From DATEDA01 sp963789885 (lineage in GTDB: Bacteria > Pseudomonadota > Gammaproteobacteria > Burkholderiales > SG8-39): DNA of 64,000 bases. The translations under genes and the position numbers were made by a program. Each line of letters begins with the position of its first letter. Within the stretch, counting starts at the first letter, position 1. Location of the stretch: contig CAWBNB010000014.1 of the NCBI GenBank assembly GCA_963789885.1, positions 124,001 through 188,000 of the forward strand. The letters are read 5' to 3'. The notes under the pieces were generated by a model, which ran no database searches, was not told the DNA's origin, and was given only the letters and a program-made list of their open reading frames with translations. Shown here in pieces: positions 1-7,899 of this stretch.

Positions 1-288
1 GTCGTGCGTATAGGTCGGCAGGTAGTCGCTCTCGAGGTTGTGGGTGTGGACATGCTCGCCGCGGCCGATGTCGGTCGTGGCGGTGCCGATGACCGCACCG
101 TACTTCAGTACCTTCTCGCCGGCACGGATCGTGCGCCGCGCGAGCTTGTGTCCGACGCCGATCGTGCGCGCCACGCGGATCGGTTCGCCTTCGATCGTCA
201 CCGTGTCGCCTTCGCGCAAGCCGCTCGCCACGACGAGACAGTTGTCGTCCGGCGAGAGGAGCACCAGCCGGCGGTCAGAATTTTCCAT
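1..288 (-). CDS. UxaA-type SAF-domain protein (altronate/galactarate dehydratase N-terminal type), truncated by window edge
   Basis: The first 96 residues are visible; the gene runs off the window start. The sequence carries the SAF-domain signature of the UxaA family: VGHKLA, then GEKVLKYG, IGTATTDI, and GEHVHTHN near residue 85. In this family a short SAF subunit often sits beside a separate large dehydratase subunit that removes water from a sugar acid; the large subunit would lie beyond the window. The ATG at 288 overlaps the last 14 bases of the RraA-like gene, so the two are translationally coupled. Involvement in acid-sugar breakdown is inferred from the family and the neighbouring transporter. 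Confidence 0.8.
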   Translation of the reverse strand, partial: MENSDRRLVLLSPDDNCLVVASGLREGDTVTIEGEPIRVARTIGVGHKLARRTIRAGEKVLKYGAVIGTATTDIGRGEHVHTHNLESDYLPTYTHD

Positions 289-922
289 ACTTGAGGTACG
301 CGTCCACCGGGTCCATGCCGCCGAGGATCGCGGAGCGAATCTTGTTCTCGGTCTGCGCCACGGCTTCGGTCTTCGCGATCGCCTCTTCGGCCACCGCCCT
401 CGGAATCACCACGACGCCGTCGAGGTCCCCGAGGAGGTAGTCGCCGTCGGCGATCGTGACGTCGCCGATCGTGATCGGCTCGCCGTAGCGGTCGGGGATC
501 CAGCGGCCGACGATGTCGCTCGGCGTGTAGAAGCTCGCGAACACCGGGAAGCCGATCCTCAGGATGAACTCGACGTCGCGGCAGCCGCCGTCGACGACGT
601 AGCCGAGGACGCCCTTGTTCTTGAGCGTCTCGGCCGAGAGCTCGCCCATCAGCGCGACCTCCTGGTTCTGCGGCTGGCAGACCACGACGCGGCCGGGCGG
701 CGATTTCGAGAGGAGCTGCGTCCAGCCGAGCAGCGTCGCATGCGGACTCTGCGTGCGATCGATGTGGCCCGAGACCGTCCAGACCGGGCCGGCAACCTTC
801 AGCGCGGGATCGAGCGGGCGGATTGCGGGGGGCAGCACGACCCGCTCGTGGCCCATCGCGCGCAGGACGTCGTGGATCGCGCCGGTGTAGCACTGCGCGA
901 GGCGTTTCGTCAGCGCGTCCAT
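275..922 (-). CDS. RraA family protein (HMG/CHA aldolase-like)
   Basis: The 215-residue protein has the RraA fold signature: GEL at residues 93-95 and DGGCRD at 111-116. The Arg-Asp pair of that second motif binds the carboxylate substrate and divalent metal in 4-hydroxy-4-methyl-2-oxoglutarate aldolases. Similar proteins act either as class II pyruvate aldolases and oxaloacetate decarboxylases or as inhibitors of RNase E. The setting, five bases after a GntR gene and overlapping a UxaA-type gene in a sugar-transport operon, favours a metabolic aldolase or decarboxylase role. The substrate cannot be read from the sequence. Confidence 0.85.
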   Translation of the reverse strand: MDALTKRLAQCYTGAIHDVLRAMGHERVVLPPAIRPLDPALKVAGPVWTVSGHIDRTQSPHATLLGWTQLLSKSPPGRVVVCQPQNQEVALMGELSAETLKNKGVLGYVVDGGCRDVEFILRIGFPVFASFYTPSDIVGRWIPDRYGEPITIGDVTIADGDYLLGDLDGVVVIPRAVAEEAIAKTEAVAQTENKIRSAILGGMDPVDAYLKYGKF

Positions 923-927
923 GACCC

Positions 928-1611
928 TCAGCTCTCGAGGGCGGCGGCGACGTCGACGAAATGCGCCCGCATCGCGCGCTCGGCGGCCGCGCCGTCGCCC
1001 GCGCTCACCGCCGCGAGGATCGCCTCGTGCGCGGCGTGAGCGTGCGCGAAGTCGCGCGCGCCGCGGCGCCGCACGTGGCTCGCCCGCATCGACGTGGCGA
1101 GCGGATCGCGCATCGATTCGATCAGCATCACGAACAGCGGGTTCTGCGTGGCGCGGGCGAGCGCGACGTGGAACGCGAGATCGTGCTTGAGGTAGACCAT
1201 CCGTCCGATGGTCGCGCGCATCTGCTCGACGAGGCGAGCGAGCACCGTTACGTCGGCCGCGGTGCGGCGGCGTGCCGCGAGCCCGGCGACGGCGATCTCG
1301 AGCGCGCGGCGCAGCTCGAGGACCTCGCTGACCGCGAGCTGACGGGTGGCGACCGCGTTGGCGAGGAACCCGTCGAGCGGGGCGGCGCGGAGCTTGCTCA
1401 CCACCGCCCGCCGGCCGTTCGCGACCTCGATCAGACCGTCGGCGACGAGCTGCCGACGTCCCTCGCGCACGATGCCGCGCGACACGCCGAGCCGCCGCGC
1501 GTGCTCGATCTCGCCGGGCAGCCGGTCACCCGGCTTGAGCCGCCGCGCGACGATCTCGGCGCGGAGATCCGCGGCGACCCGTTCGGCGAGCGTCTGGGCG
1601 GTGGTGGCCAC
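928..1611 (-). CDS. GntR family transcriptional regulator, FadR/FCD type
   Basis: This 227-residue regulator has an N-terminal winged helix (residues about 8-72, with the recognition-helix segment LGVSRGIVRE) and a C-terminal FCD effector domain. The FCD metal-site pattern is visible as D144, H148, H195 and H217, so it probably binds a metal-coordinated carboxylic acid. It sits inside the minus-strand operon between the ABC permease and the RraA gene. A perfect palindrome at 4869-4883, between this operon and the divergent SDR gene, is its most likely operator. The inducer is probably an acid sugar or a breakdown product of one (inference). Confidence 0.88.
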   Translation of the reverse strand: MATTAQTLAERVAADLRAEIVARRLKPGDRLPGEIEHARRLGVSRGIVREGRRQLVADGLIEVANGRRAVVSKLRAAPLDGFLANAVATRQLAVSEVLELRRALEIAVAGLAARRRTAADVTVLARLVEQMRATIGRMVYLKHDLAFHVALARATQNPLFVMLIESMRDPLATSMRASHVRRRGARDFAHAHAAHEAILAAVSAGDGAAAERAMRAHFVDVAAALES

Positions 1612-1626
1612 GATCGTCCCGCGCCC

Positions 1627-2457
1627 TCAGCTCTTGACGGCACCGGCGGTCAGCCCGGACACCATGTAACGGCGGAACGCGTAGTAGATCGCCGTCGGCG
1701 GCAGCGCGTAGATGACCCCGGTCGCCATCAGCAGCGCCCAGGGCGCGTCGTCGAAGGCGAGGAAGTTGCCGAGCGCGACCGCGAGCGTGAGCTTGCTCTC
1801 GGTGGCGAGCATCAGGAACGCGTAGAGGTACTCGTTCCAGGCGAGCAGCAGCGCGTAGGTGCCGATGGCGACCATCGTCGGCGCCATGAGCGGCAGGTAC
1901 ACGTACCAGAAGATCTGCATCGTCTTCGCGCCGTCGATCTTCGCCGCCTCGTCGAGCTCGCGCGGGATCTTCCGCGCCGCCTGGTTCATCACCCAGATCG
2001 CGTACGGCGAGGCGAGCGCAACCATGGCGAAGATGAGCGACCACGGACTGTCGACCAGGCCGTAACTCCCCATGATCTTGTACATCGGGATCGCGAGGAA
2101 CGCCGCCGGGATGAGGTAGGTGAGCAGCGCGACGTTGGTGATGAGGCGCCCGCCGCGAATGCGGATCCGCGTGATCGCGAAGTTCGCCGTGGCGCCGATG
2201 GCGAGCGTGATCACCGACACCATGACGGCGATGAAGACACTGTTGCCGAGCTGCTGCCAGAAGTACTGGACCAGGTTGTGCTTCGCGCCGAGCACGAGCT
2301 CGAAGTTCTGCAGCGTGGGATGCTTGGGGAAGAGACCACTCGCCACCGCTTCCTGGGCCGGCGATAGGGCGATGACGAACAGGTGGTAGATCGGGATCAT
2401 CGTCCACAGGAACACGAGCGCGCCGATCACGTAGAGCGGCAGGTTCTTGAGCGTCAT
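1627..2457 (-). CDS. Carbohydrate ABC transporter permease (MalG-like)
   Basis: A 276-residue inner-membrane subunit with six predicted hydrophobic segments. It carries the MalG-type EAA loop DEAAKIDGAKTMQIFWYVYL in the C-terminal half, which docks the ATPase. It is paired with the MalF-like permease immediately upstream in transcription (10-base gap). No ATP-binding subunit is encoded in the visible part of the operon, so the system probably uses an ATPase beyond the window start or a shared MsmX/UgpC-type ATPase elsewhere. Confidence 0.92.
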   Translation of the reverse strand: MTLKNLPLYVIGALVFLWTMIPIYHLFVIALSPAQEAVASGLFPKHPTLQNFELVLGAKHNLVQYFWQQLGNSVFIAVMVSVITLAIGATANFAITRIRIRGGRLITNVALLTYLIPAAFLAIPMYKIMGSYGLVDSPWSLIFAMVALASPYAIWVMNQAARKIPRELDEAAKIDGAKTMQIFWYVYLPLMAPTMVAIGTYALLLAWNEYLYAFLMLATESKLTLAVALGNFLAFDDAPWALLMATGVIYALPPTAIYYAFRRYMVSGLTAGAVKS

Positions 2458-2467
2458 CGCGCGCGCC

Positions 2468-3361
2468 CTAGTCCTGGACGTGCTCGCCCGACAGCCGTTT
2501 CATCATGAACCAGACGATCGGGATCACCGCCGGCATCGCGATGATGATCGCCGCGAGCGAAACGTCGACCTGGTCCATTCGGAGGTAGCGGATGCCGAGC
2601 GTGGCGAGCACCTGCGTCGAGTCGATCGGGCCGCCGCCGGTGAGGAGGTAAACGCTGTTGAAGTCGCCGAGGCTCCAGATCGTCGATAGCAGCACGCACG
2701 TGAGATAGAGGCCGCGCATCGACGGCCAGGTGACGTAGCGGAACGCCTGCCAGCTGGTTGCGCCGTCCACACCGGCCGACTCGTACAGCTCCTTCGAGAT
2801 CGCCATGCGGCCGGCGAGCAGGATCAGCGTCCAGAAGGGCAGCGACTTCCAGATGTGCACCACGATCGCCGCCCCGAGGCCATAGTGACGCTCGGTGAGC
2901 CAGCCCGGACCCTCGACGCCGAACCACTTGAAGATGAGCGCGTTCACCATTCCCCATTCGGGGTTCAGCATCCAGCGGAAGGAGAGGATCGTCGGGATCG
3001 ACGGCGCCGCCCACGCGAGCAGGAACAGCACCGAGAGCCACCGCACCCACCGCGCCTCGTGCAGGAAGAACCCCGAGAGGCCGAGCGCCATCAGCATCTT
3101 CACGTTCACCGCGACCAGCAGGAAGATGACCGTGTTGACGATCGTCGTGAAGAAGACCGGGTCCTGGAACAGCTTCCGGTAGGCGGACGGGCTCGAACCG
3201 AGCCAGATGCCGTAGAGAACCGGGAAGACGACGAATAGCGCGAAGACTGCGAAATAGGGGACGAGTAGCACGATCCCCCAGAAGGTCTCCTCAGAGAGAC
3301 CCTGCTTTGGCGCCTTGGCCGGCGTAGGCGCAGGAATGACGACGGCGCTCATGACCACCAC
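2468..3361 (-). CDS. Carbohydrate ABC transporter permease (MalF-like)
   Basis: A 297-residue membrane protein, second permease of the sugar importer. It opens with a short cytoplasmic Pro/Ala-rich stretch followed by six hydrophobic segments. The EAA-type loop ESAGVDGATSWQAFRYVTWP lies around residue 190. It is separated from the substrate-binding-protein gene by 60 bases that contain a perfect stem-loop, an arrangement also seen between malE and malF. It forms the heterodimeric channel with the MalG-like subunit. Confidence 0.92.
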   Translation of the reverse strand: MVVMSAVVIPAPTPAKAPKQGLSEETFWGIVLLVPYFAVFALFVVFPVLYGIWLGSSPSAYRKLFQDPVFFTTIVNTVIFLLVAVNVKMLMALGLSGFFLHEARWVRWLSVLFLLAWAAPSIPTILSFRWMLNPEWGMVNALIFKWFGVEGPGWLTERHYGLGAAIVVHIWKSLPFWTLILLAGRMAISKELYESAGVDGATSWQAFRYVTWPSMRGLYLTCVLLSTIWSLGDFNSVYLLTGGGPIDSTQVLATLGIRYLRMDQVDVSLAAIIIAMPAVIPIVWFMMKRLSGEHVQD

Positions 3362-3368
3362 CCCCTTT

Positions 3369-3398
3369 CGGAGCTGACGCGGCTACGCGTCAGCTCCG
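3369..3398 (-). other. Intercistronic stem-loop between binding-protein and permease genes
   Basis: A perfect inverted repeat with 13-base arms (3369-3381 and 3386-3398) and a GCTA loop lies just after the solute-binding-protein stop codon and just before the MalF-like start. No T-tract follows on the minus strand. This favours an mRNA-stabilising or partial-attenuation hairpin, which would give more binding protein than permease, over a full terminator. Confidence 0.6.
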
Positions 3399-3421
3399 GG
3401 GAACTTCCGTGCGAAGCACTC

Positions 3422-4795
3422 CTACTGCGCGAGTATCTGCTTGATCCTCGCGATCAGCTCGTCGGCCGCCTTCTCGGGCGGGACGCCGTCCTTGGCGATG
3501 CGCGCCGTTGCTCGGCCCCAGACATTCTCGGCGTTCACCACGGTGAACTTCCAGTTGTAGACGAACGGGAAGAACACGAGCCCCTGCGAGACCTGCTGCT
3601 GGACGGCCTTGCGGTGCGGGTCCTTGCCGTCGGTCCAGAACGGCGCAACCGAGGCGCGCTTCGTGACCGGCACCCAGCGGCCGAGCGAGCCCTCGACGAA
3701 CGGCTGCAGGTTGTCTTCCTCCAGCAGGAACGCCAGGAACTCCTTCCCGCGTGCCTTGTTTTTCGCATCGGCGAACACGACTGCGGTCTTCACTGCGGCG
3801 AGCTGCGGCAGGCTGCCGCCGGTCGCCTTGTCCGGAAAACCGCGGGTGCGGATCTTCTCGTAGTAGTTGGTGCGCGCCGTCGCTTTTTGCTCCGGGGTCG
3901 AGGTTGCGCGATTCATCGCATCGAACTGCGCCGCCGGGATCGAGATGGTGGCGTTGTGCGTCATCACCGTGGTCTTGTTTGCGAAGTTCAGGTTGTTGTC
4001 GACGTCGGTCCAGTTCACCGACGACGCTGGCGAGCAGCCCTTCTTCACGATCGCGGCGTAGTCCGCGAGCGCCTTGACGAGCCCGGCCCTGTTCTTGGGC
4101 TGGTCGAGGGTGAGCTTGCCGTCCTCGTCGACGACCTGGACGTCGTAGGCGTTCATGAACATGTGGAAGCTGTAGAACGTGTCGGACGCCTGCACGCTCG
4201 CCGGGTGGCCGATCGCATAGACGCGCTGGCCCTTTGCGCGGAGCGCCGGCTGAACCTTGTCGCACCAGAAGCTCCAGAATCCCTTCCAGTCGTTGGGGAT
4301 GTCGGACTCCTTGTAGCCCGCGTCCTGGAGCATGTCGATCCAGTACTCGATGTGCATCAGCTGCATCTCGACCGGCGCGGCGTAGTAGGCTTTCTTGCCG
4401 GTCTTGCCGTTCATGAGCCAGGTCGTCGACAGCGGCCCGGGCAGGAACTGCGACGCGATCGGCTTGATGATGTCGTCGAGGTTCTCGAGCTTGCCCTCGT
4501 AGGCCCACTTGCCGGTGACGCGAAAGTCGTAAGTGAAGCCGAAACCGACATCGGGCGGGTTGCCCGCCTCGACCGCCGCGACCGATTTCGTCACCACGTC
4601 CTCCGGCGAGTAGAGCGAGAGGTCGACTTTGACGCCGCTCTTCGCCTCATACTTCTTGATCACGTCGTTCAGCGCCTGCTCCTCGGCGGGATAGAACGCC
4701 TTGGTGAACCAGACGGTGAGGGTCTGCTGCGCTGCTGCGCTGCCGGCGGCGAACGCGAACGCGAACGCGAGCACGCGGCTGACGAACCGGGACAT
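3422..4795 (-). CDS. ABC transporter sugar-binding protein (family 1)
   Basis: This 457-residue protein starts with a clear Sec signal peptide (basic MSRFVSR, hydrophobic core, AAAQ cleavage region near residue 22). The mature part begins QTLTVWFTKAFYPAEE, typical of family 1 extracellular sugar-binding proteins, and the length fits the family. It should capture the substrate in the periplasm for the MalF/MalG-like permeases downstream in the operon. It is the first gene of the minus-strand unit, and its promoter must lie in the 282-base gap shared with the divergent SDR gene. The ligand is unknown; pathway context suggests an aldonate or deoxy-sugar acid. Confidence 0.93.
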   Translation of the reverse strand: MSRFVSRVLAFAFAFAAGSAAAQQTLTVWFTKAFYPAEEQALNDVIKKYEAKSGVKVDLSLYSPEDVVTKSVAAVEAGNPPDVGFGFTYDFRVTGKWAYEGKLENLDDIIKPIASQFLPGPLSTTWLMNGKTGKKAYYAAPVEMQLMHIEYWIDMLQDAGYKESDIPNDWKGFWSFWCDKVQPALRAKGQRVYAIGHPASVQASDTFYSFHMFMNAYDVQVVDEDGKLTLDQPKNRAGLVKALADYAAIVKKGCSPASSVNWTDVDNNLNFANKTTVMTHNATISIPAAQFDAMNRATSTPEQKATARTNYYEKIRTRGFPDKATGGSLPQLAAVKTAVVFADAKNKARGKEFLAFLLEEDNLQPFVEGSLGRWVPVTKRASVAPFWTDGKDPHRKAVQQQVSQGLVFFPFVYNWKFTVVNAENVWGRATARIAKDGVPPEKAADELIARIKQILAQ

Positions 4796-4868
4796 GAATC
4801 TCCTCCTTCGGATTTTGCGGCGGCGTGTTGTTGTCGTCGCACCGGCGCGCCGTAAGCGCCGGGGACAG

Positions 4869-4883
4869 ACCTGTTAGACAGGT
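4869..4883. promoter_or_regulatory. Palindromic operator candidate for the GntR regulator
   Basis: ACCTGT-TAG-ACAGGT is a perfect inverted repeat with 6-base arms and a 3-base centre. It sits in the divergent intergenic region, 74 bases upstream of the binding-protein start. Its short symmetric form, with TGT/ACA core half-sites, is the type bound by FadR-subfamily GntR proteins, and one is encoded in the same operon. Binding itself is inferred. Confidence 0.5.
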
Positions 4884-5019
4884 TCCGCGGCGAGGCTACC
4901 CCCAACCTCTACGGGTGTCAAACCGCCGCCGGCCGGGTTTCGCGCCGCCGCCGCGCCCGTAGGGCGCTGTTTTTAATGGGAAACTCTCGGAAATTGGGTT
5001 TTTCTGCGAGCGCCGCTGC

Positions 5020-5025
5020 TATAAT
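5020..5025 (+). promoter_or_regulatory. Putative -10 element for the SDR-FAH operon
   Basis: A consensus TATAAT occurs 53 bases upstream of the GTG start of the SDR gene, in a locally A+T-richer stretch of an otherwise G+C-rich region. No good -35 hexamer lies 16-18 bases upstream (the nearest candidate, TTGGGT at 4994-4999, is 20 bases away), so activator help is possible. Confidence 0.4.
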
Positions 5026-5077
5026 TCGCCGTTCCGCGATCGCTCCACAACAACACCGCTCGACAAGGAGGAACACG

Positions 5078-5818
5078 GTGGCCGACCGCCTCAAAGGCAA
5101 GCGCGCCTTCATCACCGCTGCGGGTCAGGGGATGGGTCGCGCGGCCGCGGTCGCGTTCGCGCAGGAAGGCGCCGCCGTGTGGGCGACGGACGTGAACGCG
5201 AGTTCACTCAAGACGCTCGAGGGTGCGCGCGGCATTACGGCACGCGTGCTCGACGTCACCGATCCGGCGGCGGTCGAGCGCGTGGCGCGCGAGGCCGGCG
5301 ACGTCGACGTGCTCTTCAACTGCGCCGGCTTCGTGCATCACGGCACGATCATGGAGTGCTCGGAGAAGGACTGGGACACGAGCTTCGACATCAACGTGAA
5401 GTCGATGTACCGCGTGACGCGCGCATTGCTGCCGGGAATGCTGAGACAGGGGAAGGGCAGCATCATCAACATGGCCTCGATCGCATCGAGCCTGCGCGGC
5501 ATTCCCAACCGCTTCGTCTACGGCGCCACCAAGGCCGCGGTGCTCGGCCTGACGAAAGCGATCGCTGCCGACTACGTGAAGCAGGGCATCCGCTGCAACG
5601 CCGTGTGCCCGGGGACAGTCGACACGCCGTCGCTCCAGGACCGCATCAACGCGCTCCCCGACCCGGTCGAGGCGCGCAAACAGTTCATCGCCCGCCAGCC
5701 GATGGGCCGGCTGGGCACGACCGACGACATCGTTCCGCTGCTCATCTACCTCGCCTCCGACGAATCCTCGTTCGCGACCGGCGTCGCCTTTTCGGTGGAT
5801 GGCGGCATGACCATCTAG
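5078..5818 (+). CDS. SDR family oxidoreductase (2-keto-3-deoxy-L-fuconate dehydrogenase-like)
   Basis: A 246-residue classical short-chain dehydrogenase. The NAD-binding glycine motif TAAGQGMG lies near residue 13, NCAG near residue 80, and the catalytic YGATK in the middle of the chain. The GTG start at 5078 is chosen because AAGGAGG lies at 5065-5071 and the protein then begins directly at the Rossmann fold. The sequence style is that of KDF dehydrogenases and BDH2-type enzymes. An FAA hydrolase gene follows 40 bases later; that pair is the dehydrogenase and cleavage step of the non-phosphorylative L-fuconate/L-rhamnonate route. The substrate is inferred from this pairing. Confidence 0.88.
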   Translation: MADRLKGKRAFITAAGQGMGRAAAVAFAQEGAAVWATDVNASSLKTLEGARGITARVLDVTDPAAVERVAREAGDVDVLFNCAGFVHHGTIMECSEKDWDTSFDINVKSMYRVTRALLPGMLRQGKGSIINMASIASSLRGIPNRFVYGATKAAVLGLTKAIAADYVKQGIRCNAVCPGTVDTPSLQDRINALPDPVEARKQFIARQPMGRLGTTDDIVPLLIYLASDESSFATGVAFSVDGGMTI

Positions 5819-5858
5819 CACCCGGACGGAAAGAGCCCCAGAACCTGGAGAAAACAAG

Positions 5859-6710
5859 ATGAAGCTGTGTCGCTTTGGCAAGAACGGGTACGAGAAGCCC
5901 GGAATCATCGACTCCCAAGGCATGCTGCGCGACGCGTCCAGCGTGGTGCAGCAGATCGACCAGGACACGATCTCGCCGAAGGGGCTCGCCAAGCTGCGCA
6001 AGATCAGGCCGGAGTCGCTGCCGCTCATCAAGACCGAGCCGCGCCTCGGCGTGCCGTACATCGGCATCAGCAAGTTCGTCGCTATCGGCCTCAACTATTC
6101 CGACCACGCCGCGGAGTCGGGTCTGCCGGTGCCGACCGAGCCGGTCGTGTTCATGAAGGCGACCACCTGCATCAGCGGGCCGAACGACGATGTCGTGCAG
6201 CCGAAGGGCTCGACCAAGCTCGACTGGGAGGTCGAGCTCGGCGTGGTGATCGGCACCAGGGCGCAGTACGTCACCGAAGAGAAGGCGCTCGAGCACGTCG
6301 CCGGGTACGCGATCGTCAACGACGTGTCGGAGCGCAGCTTCCAGATGGCGACCAGCCAGTGGGACAAGGGCAAGGGCTTCGACACGTCCGGGCCGATCGG
6401 GCCGTGGCTCGTCACCACCGACGAGATCCCCAACCCGCAGACGCTCGAGATGTGGCTCGACGTGAACGGCGAGCGCATGCAGACCGGGAACACGCGCACC
6501 ATGGTGTTCTCGGTCGCGAAGATCGTGTCGCACGTGTCGCAGTACATGACCTTGCTGCCGGGCGACATCATCACCACCGGCACGCCGCCGGGCGTGGGCA
6601 TGGGCAAGAAGCCCGAGCCGATCTGGCTCAAGCCCGGCGACGTGGTGACGCTCGGGATCCAGGGCTTGGGCGAGCAGCGCCAGCGGGTCGTCGCGTACGC
6701 CGGCAAGTGA
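5859..6710 (+). CDS. Fumarylacetoacetate hydrolase family protein
   Basis: The 283-residue protein carries FAH-family motifs: AIGLNYSDHAAE (oxyanion and active-site region), DWEVELGVVIG (metal-binding acidic cluster) and GDIITTGTPPGVG near the C terminus. Members hydrolyse the C-C bond of 2,4-diketo acids. Beside a KDF-type SDR it most likely cleaves a 2,4-diketo-3-deoxy sugar acid to pyruvate and a hydroxy acid (inference). It is co-transcribed with the SDR and ends the plus-strand arm of the locus. Confidence 0.9.
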   Translation: MKLCRFGKNGYEKPGIIDSQGMLRDASSVVQQIDQDTISPKGLAKLRKIRPESLPLIKTEPRLGVPYIGISKFVAIGLNYSDHAAESGLPVPTEPVVFMKATTCISGPNDDVVQPKGSTKLDWEVELGVVIGTRAQYVTEEKALEHVAGYAIVNDVSERSFQMATSQWDKGKGFDTSGPIGPWLVTTDEIPNPQTLEMWLDVNGERMQTGNTRTMVFSVAKIVSHVSQYMTLLPGDIITTGTPPGVGMGKKPEPIWLKPGDVVTLGIQGLGEQRQRVVAYAGK

Positions 6711-6802
6711 CTCGCGGGGGCGGGCGCGACGCGGGCCTGCGCGGACACGCCCGCTGCACCCGCGGCCCGCGCGCAGCGCGGCCCGTGCGATCCGCCCGCC
6801 TC

Positions 6803-6831
6803 TTGCCAAAACGCGCCCCCGCCGCCATAGT
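6803..6831 (+). promoter_or_regulatory. Sigma-70-type promoter for the cold-shock gene
   Basis: TTGCCA (6803-6808) and CATAGT (6826-6831) are separated by exactly 17 bases. Transcription would begin near 6838, leaving a leader of about 120 bases before the cold-shock start codon. Long leaders are typical of csp mRNAs, whose structure responds to temperature. The remainder of 6711-6957 shows nothing else recognisable. Confidence 0.5.
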
Positions 6832-6957
6832 CTCGGGGTCGAACTCGCTATAGGCACGCCCACCGGCGCCCCCGGGCGCACTCCTGGTCTTCTGCCATAG
6901 GTGATTTGATGCCGCGCACACTGTCGTGCGTGGCGACGCCAGACCTGGAGGAGTTCC

Positions 6958-7164
6958 ATGCCCACTGGCACCGTCAAGTTCTTCAACACCACCAAGGGAT
7001 TCGGCTTCATCCGGCCCGACGACGGTTCGAAGGACGTGTTCGTTCACATCTCGGCCGTAGAGCGTTCCGGCCTCGCCACCCTGGTCGAGAAGCAGAAGGT
7101 CTCGTTCGAGATCCAGCAGGGGCAGAACGGGAAGTCCTCGGCCGTCAACCTCAAGGCCCTCTGA
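6958..7164 (+). CDS. Cold-shock domain protein (CspA family)
   Basis: A 68-residue single cold-shock domain with both RNA-binding motifs: KGFGFI (RNP1) at about residues 13-18 and VFVHIS (RNP2) at about 27-32. It begins TGTVKFFN in the standard way and is preceded by GGAG. Such proteins act as RNA chaperones. It lies 11 bases upstream of infA, so a cold-shock protein and an initiation factor are probably made from one transcript. Confidence 0.95.
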   Translation: MPTGTVKFFNTTKGFGFIRPDDGSKDVFVHISAVERSGLATLVEKQKVSFEIQQGQNGKSSAVNLKAL

Positions 7165-7175
7165 CCGGATCGCCC

Positions 7176-7442
7176 GTGCCGAAGGAAGAACTCATCGAGA
7201 TGGAGGGTGTCGTCACCGAGGTGCTGCCGAACACGCAGTTCCGCGTGCTGCTGGACAACGGCGCGGACGTGCTCGCCTACGCCTCCGGCAAGATGCGCAA
7301 GCACCGCATCCGCATCCTCGCCGGGGACAAGGTGACGCTCGAGATGTCGCCCTACGACCTCACGAAGGCGCGCATCAACTTCCGGCACAAGGACGAGCGG
7401 GCGGCACCACCGGCGCAACGGCCGCAGTTCCGCCGGCGTTAG
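7176..7442 (+). CDS. infA: Translation initiation factor IF-1
   Basis: An S1/OB-fold protein of 88 residues with IF-1 landmarks: IEMEGVVTEVLPN, ASGKMRKHRIRI, GDKVTLEMSPYDLTKARI. The start is taken as GTG at 7176, with AAGGCCCT in the csp tail upstream. The family norm is about 72 residues. The extra 16 or so form a basic, proline-rich tail (DERAAPPAQRPQFRRR), known from second IF-1 copies in betaproteobacteria. Position directly after a cold-shock gene suggests a role in translation during temperature downshift. Confidence 0.93.
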   Translation: MPKEELIEMEGVVTEVLPNTQFRVLLDNGADVLAYASGKMRKHRIRILAGDKVTLEMSPYDLTKARINFRHKDERAAPPAQRPQFRRR

Positions 7443-7603
7443 CTGGTTCTCCCCGCCCCGGCGCCGCTGCGCGAGGGGCTTTGCCGCTCGCACCCCCGGT
7501 CGGTGCCACGGCACTATTCACTTCGCCCGCTGCGGCAAGGGACACGAATCCCCGAACGGGACGACTTGACCGCTGTCCGACCCCTCGCGTAGATTGGGTC
7601 CAG

Positions 7604-7856
7604 TCGGACGGGAGAGCGCGGCAGTGCAGTGGGGCAGTACTGCGCGGCAGTACTGCGCGGCACGATGGCCGCCGCCGAAGGCGTAACCACCCGGAATCGC
7701 TCAGGCACACGAACCGTCCGCAGGGGCCAATTGCGGCCCCGGGGCACTCTGGAGAGCGGCGGGCCACGCACACGCGTGGGTCCGCCCACCGAAGGGGCAC
7801 GCGACGCGCGCGGAAAGAGCGCGCGCCGCAATCTCTCAGGTAAATGGACAGAGGGG
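7604..7856 (+). promoter_or_regulatory. Tandem glycine riboswitch
   Basis: Two glycine aptamers are visible. Aptamer 1 (about 7604-7720) is closed by CGGACGG (7605-7611) with CCGTCCG (7714-7720) and contains GGGAGAG, GCCGAAGGCG and CGCTCAGGCA. Aptamer 2 (about 7747-7853) is closed by CTCTG/CAGAG and contains GGAGAG, CACCGAAGGGGCA, ATCTCTCAGGTAAA and GGACAGAGG, all signature glycine-riboswitch segments. A linker hairpin (GGGGCC/GGCCCC, 7723-7740) joins them. An intrinsic terminator follows at once, and the DadA-like gene starts at 7900. The rest of the 457-base gap (7443-7603) shows nothing recognisable. Confidence 0.88.
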
Positions 7857-7880
7857 TAAGGCGGGAGCCTTGCCCCTTTT
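7853..7880 (+). terminator. Riboswitch expression-platform terminator
   Basis: GGGGTAAGGC (7853-7862) pairs with GCCTTGCCCC (7867-7876) around a GGGA loop, followed by TTTT. The 5' arm begins within the closing strand of the second glycine aptamer, so aptamer stabilisation and hairpin formation can compete. The expected effect is read-through when glycine is bound, as for most glycine switches, but the direction is inferred. Confidence 0.8.
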
Positions 7881-7899
7881 CCCGTTTATGGGGGTCGTC

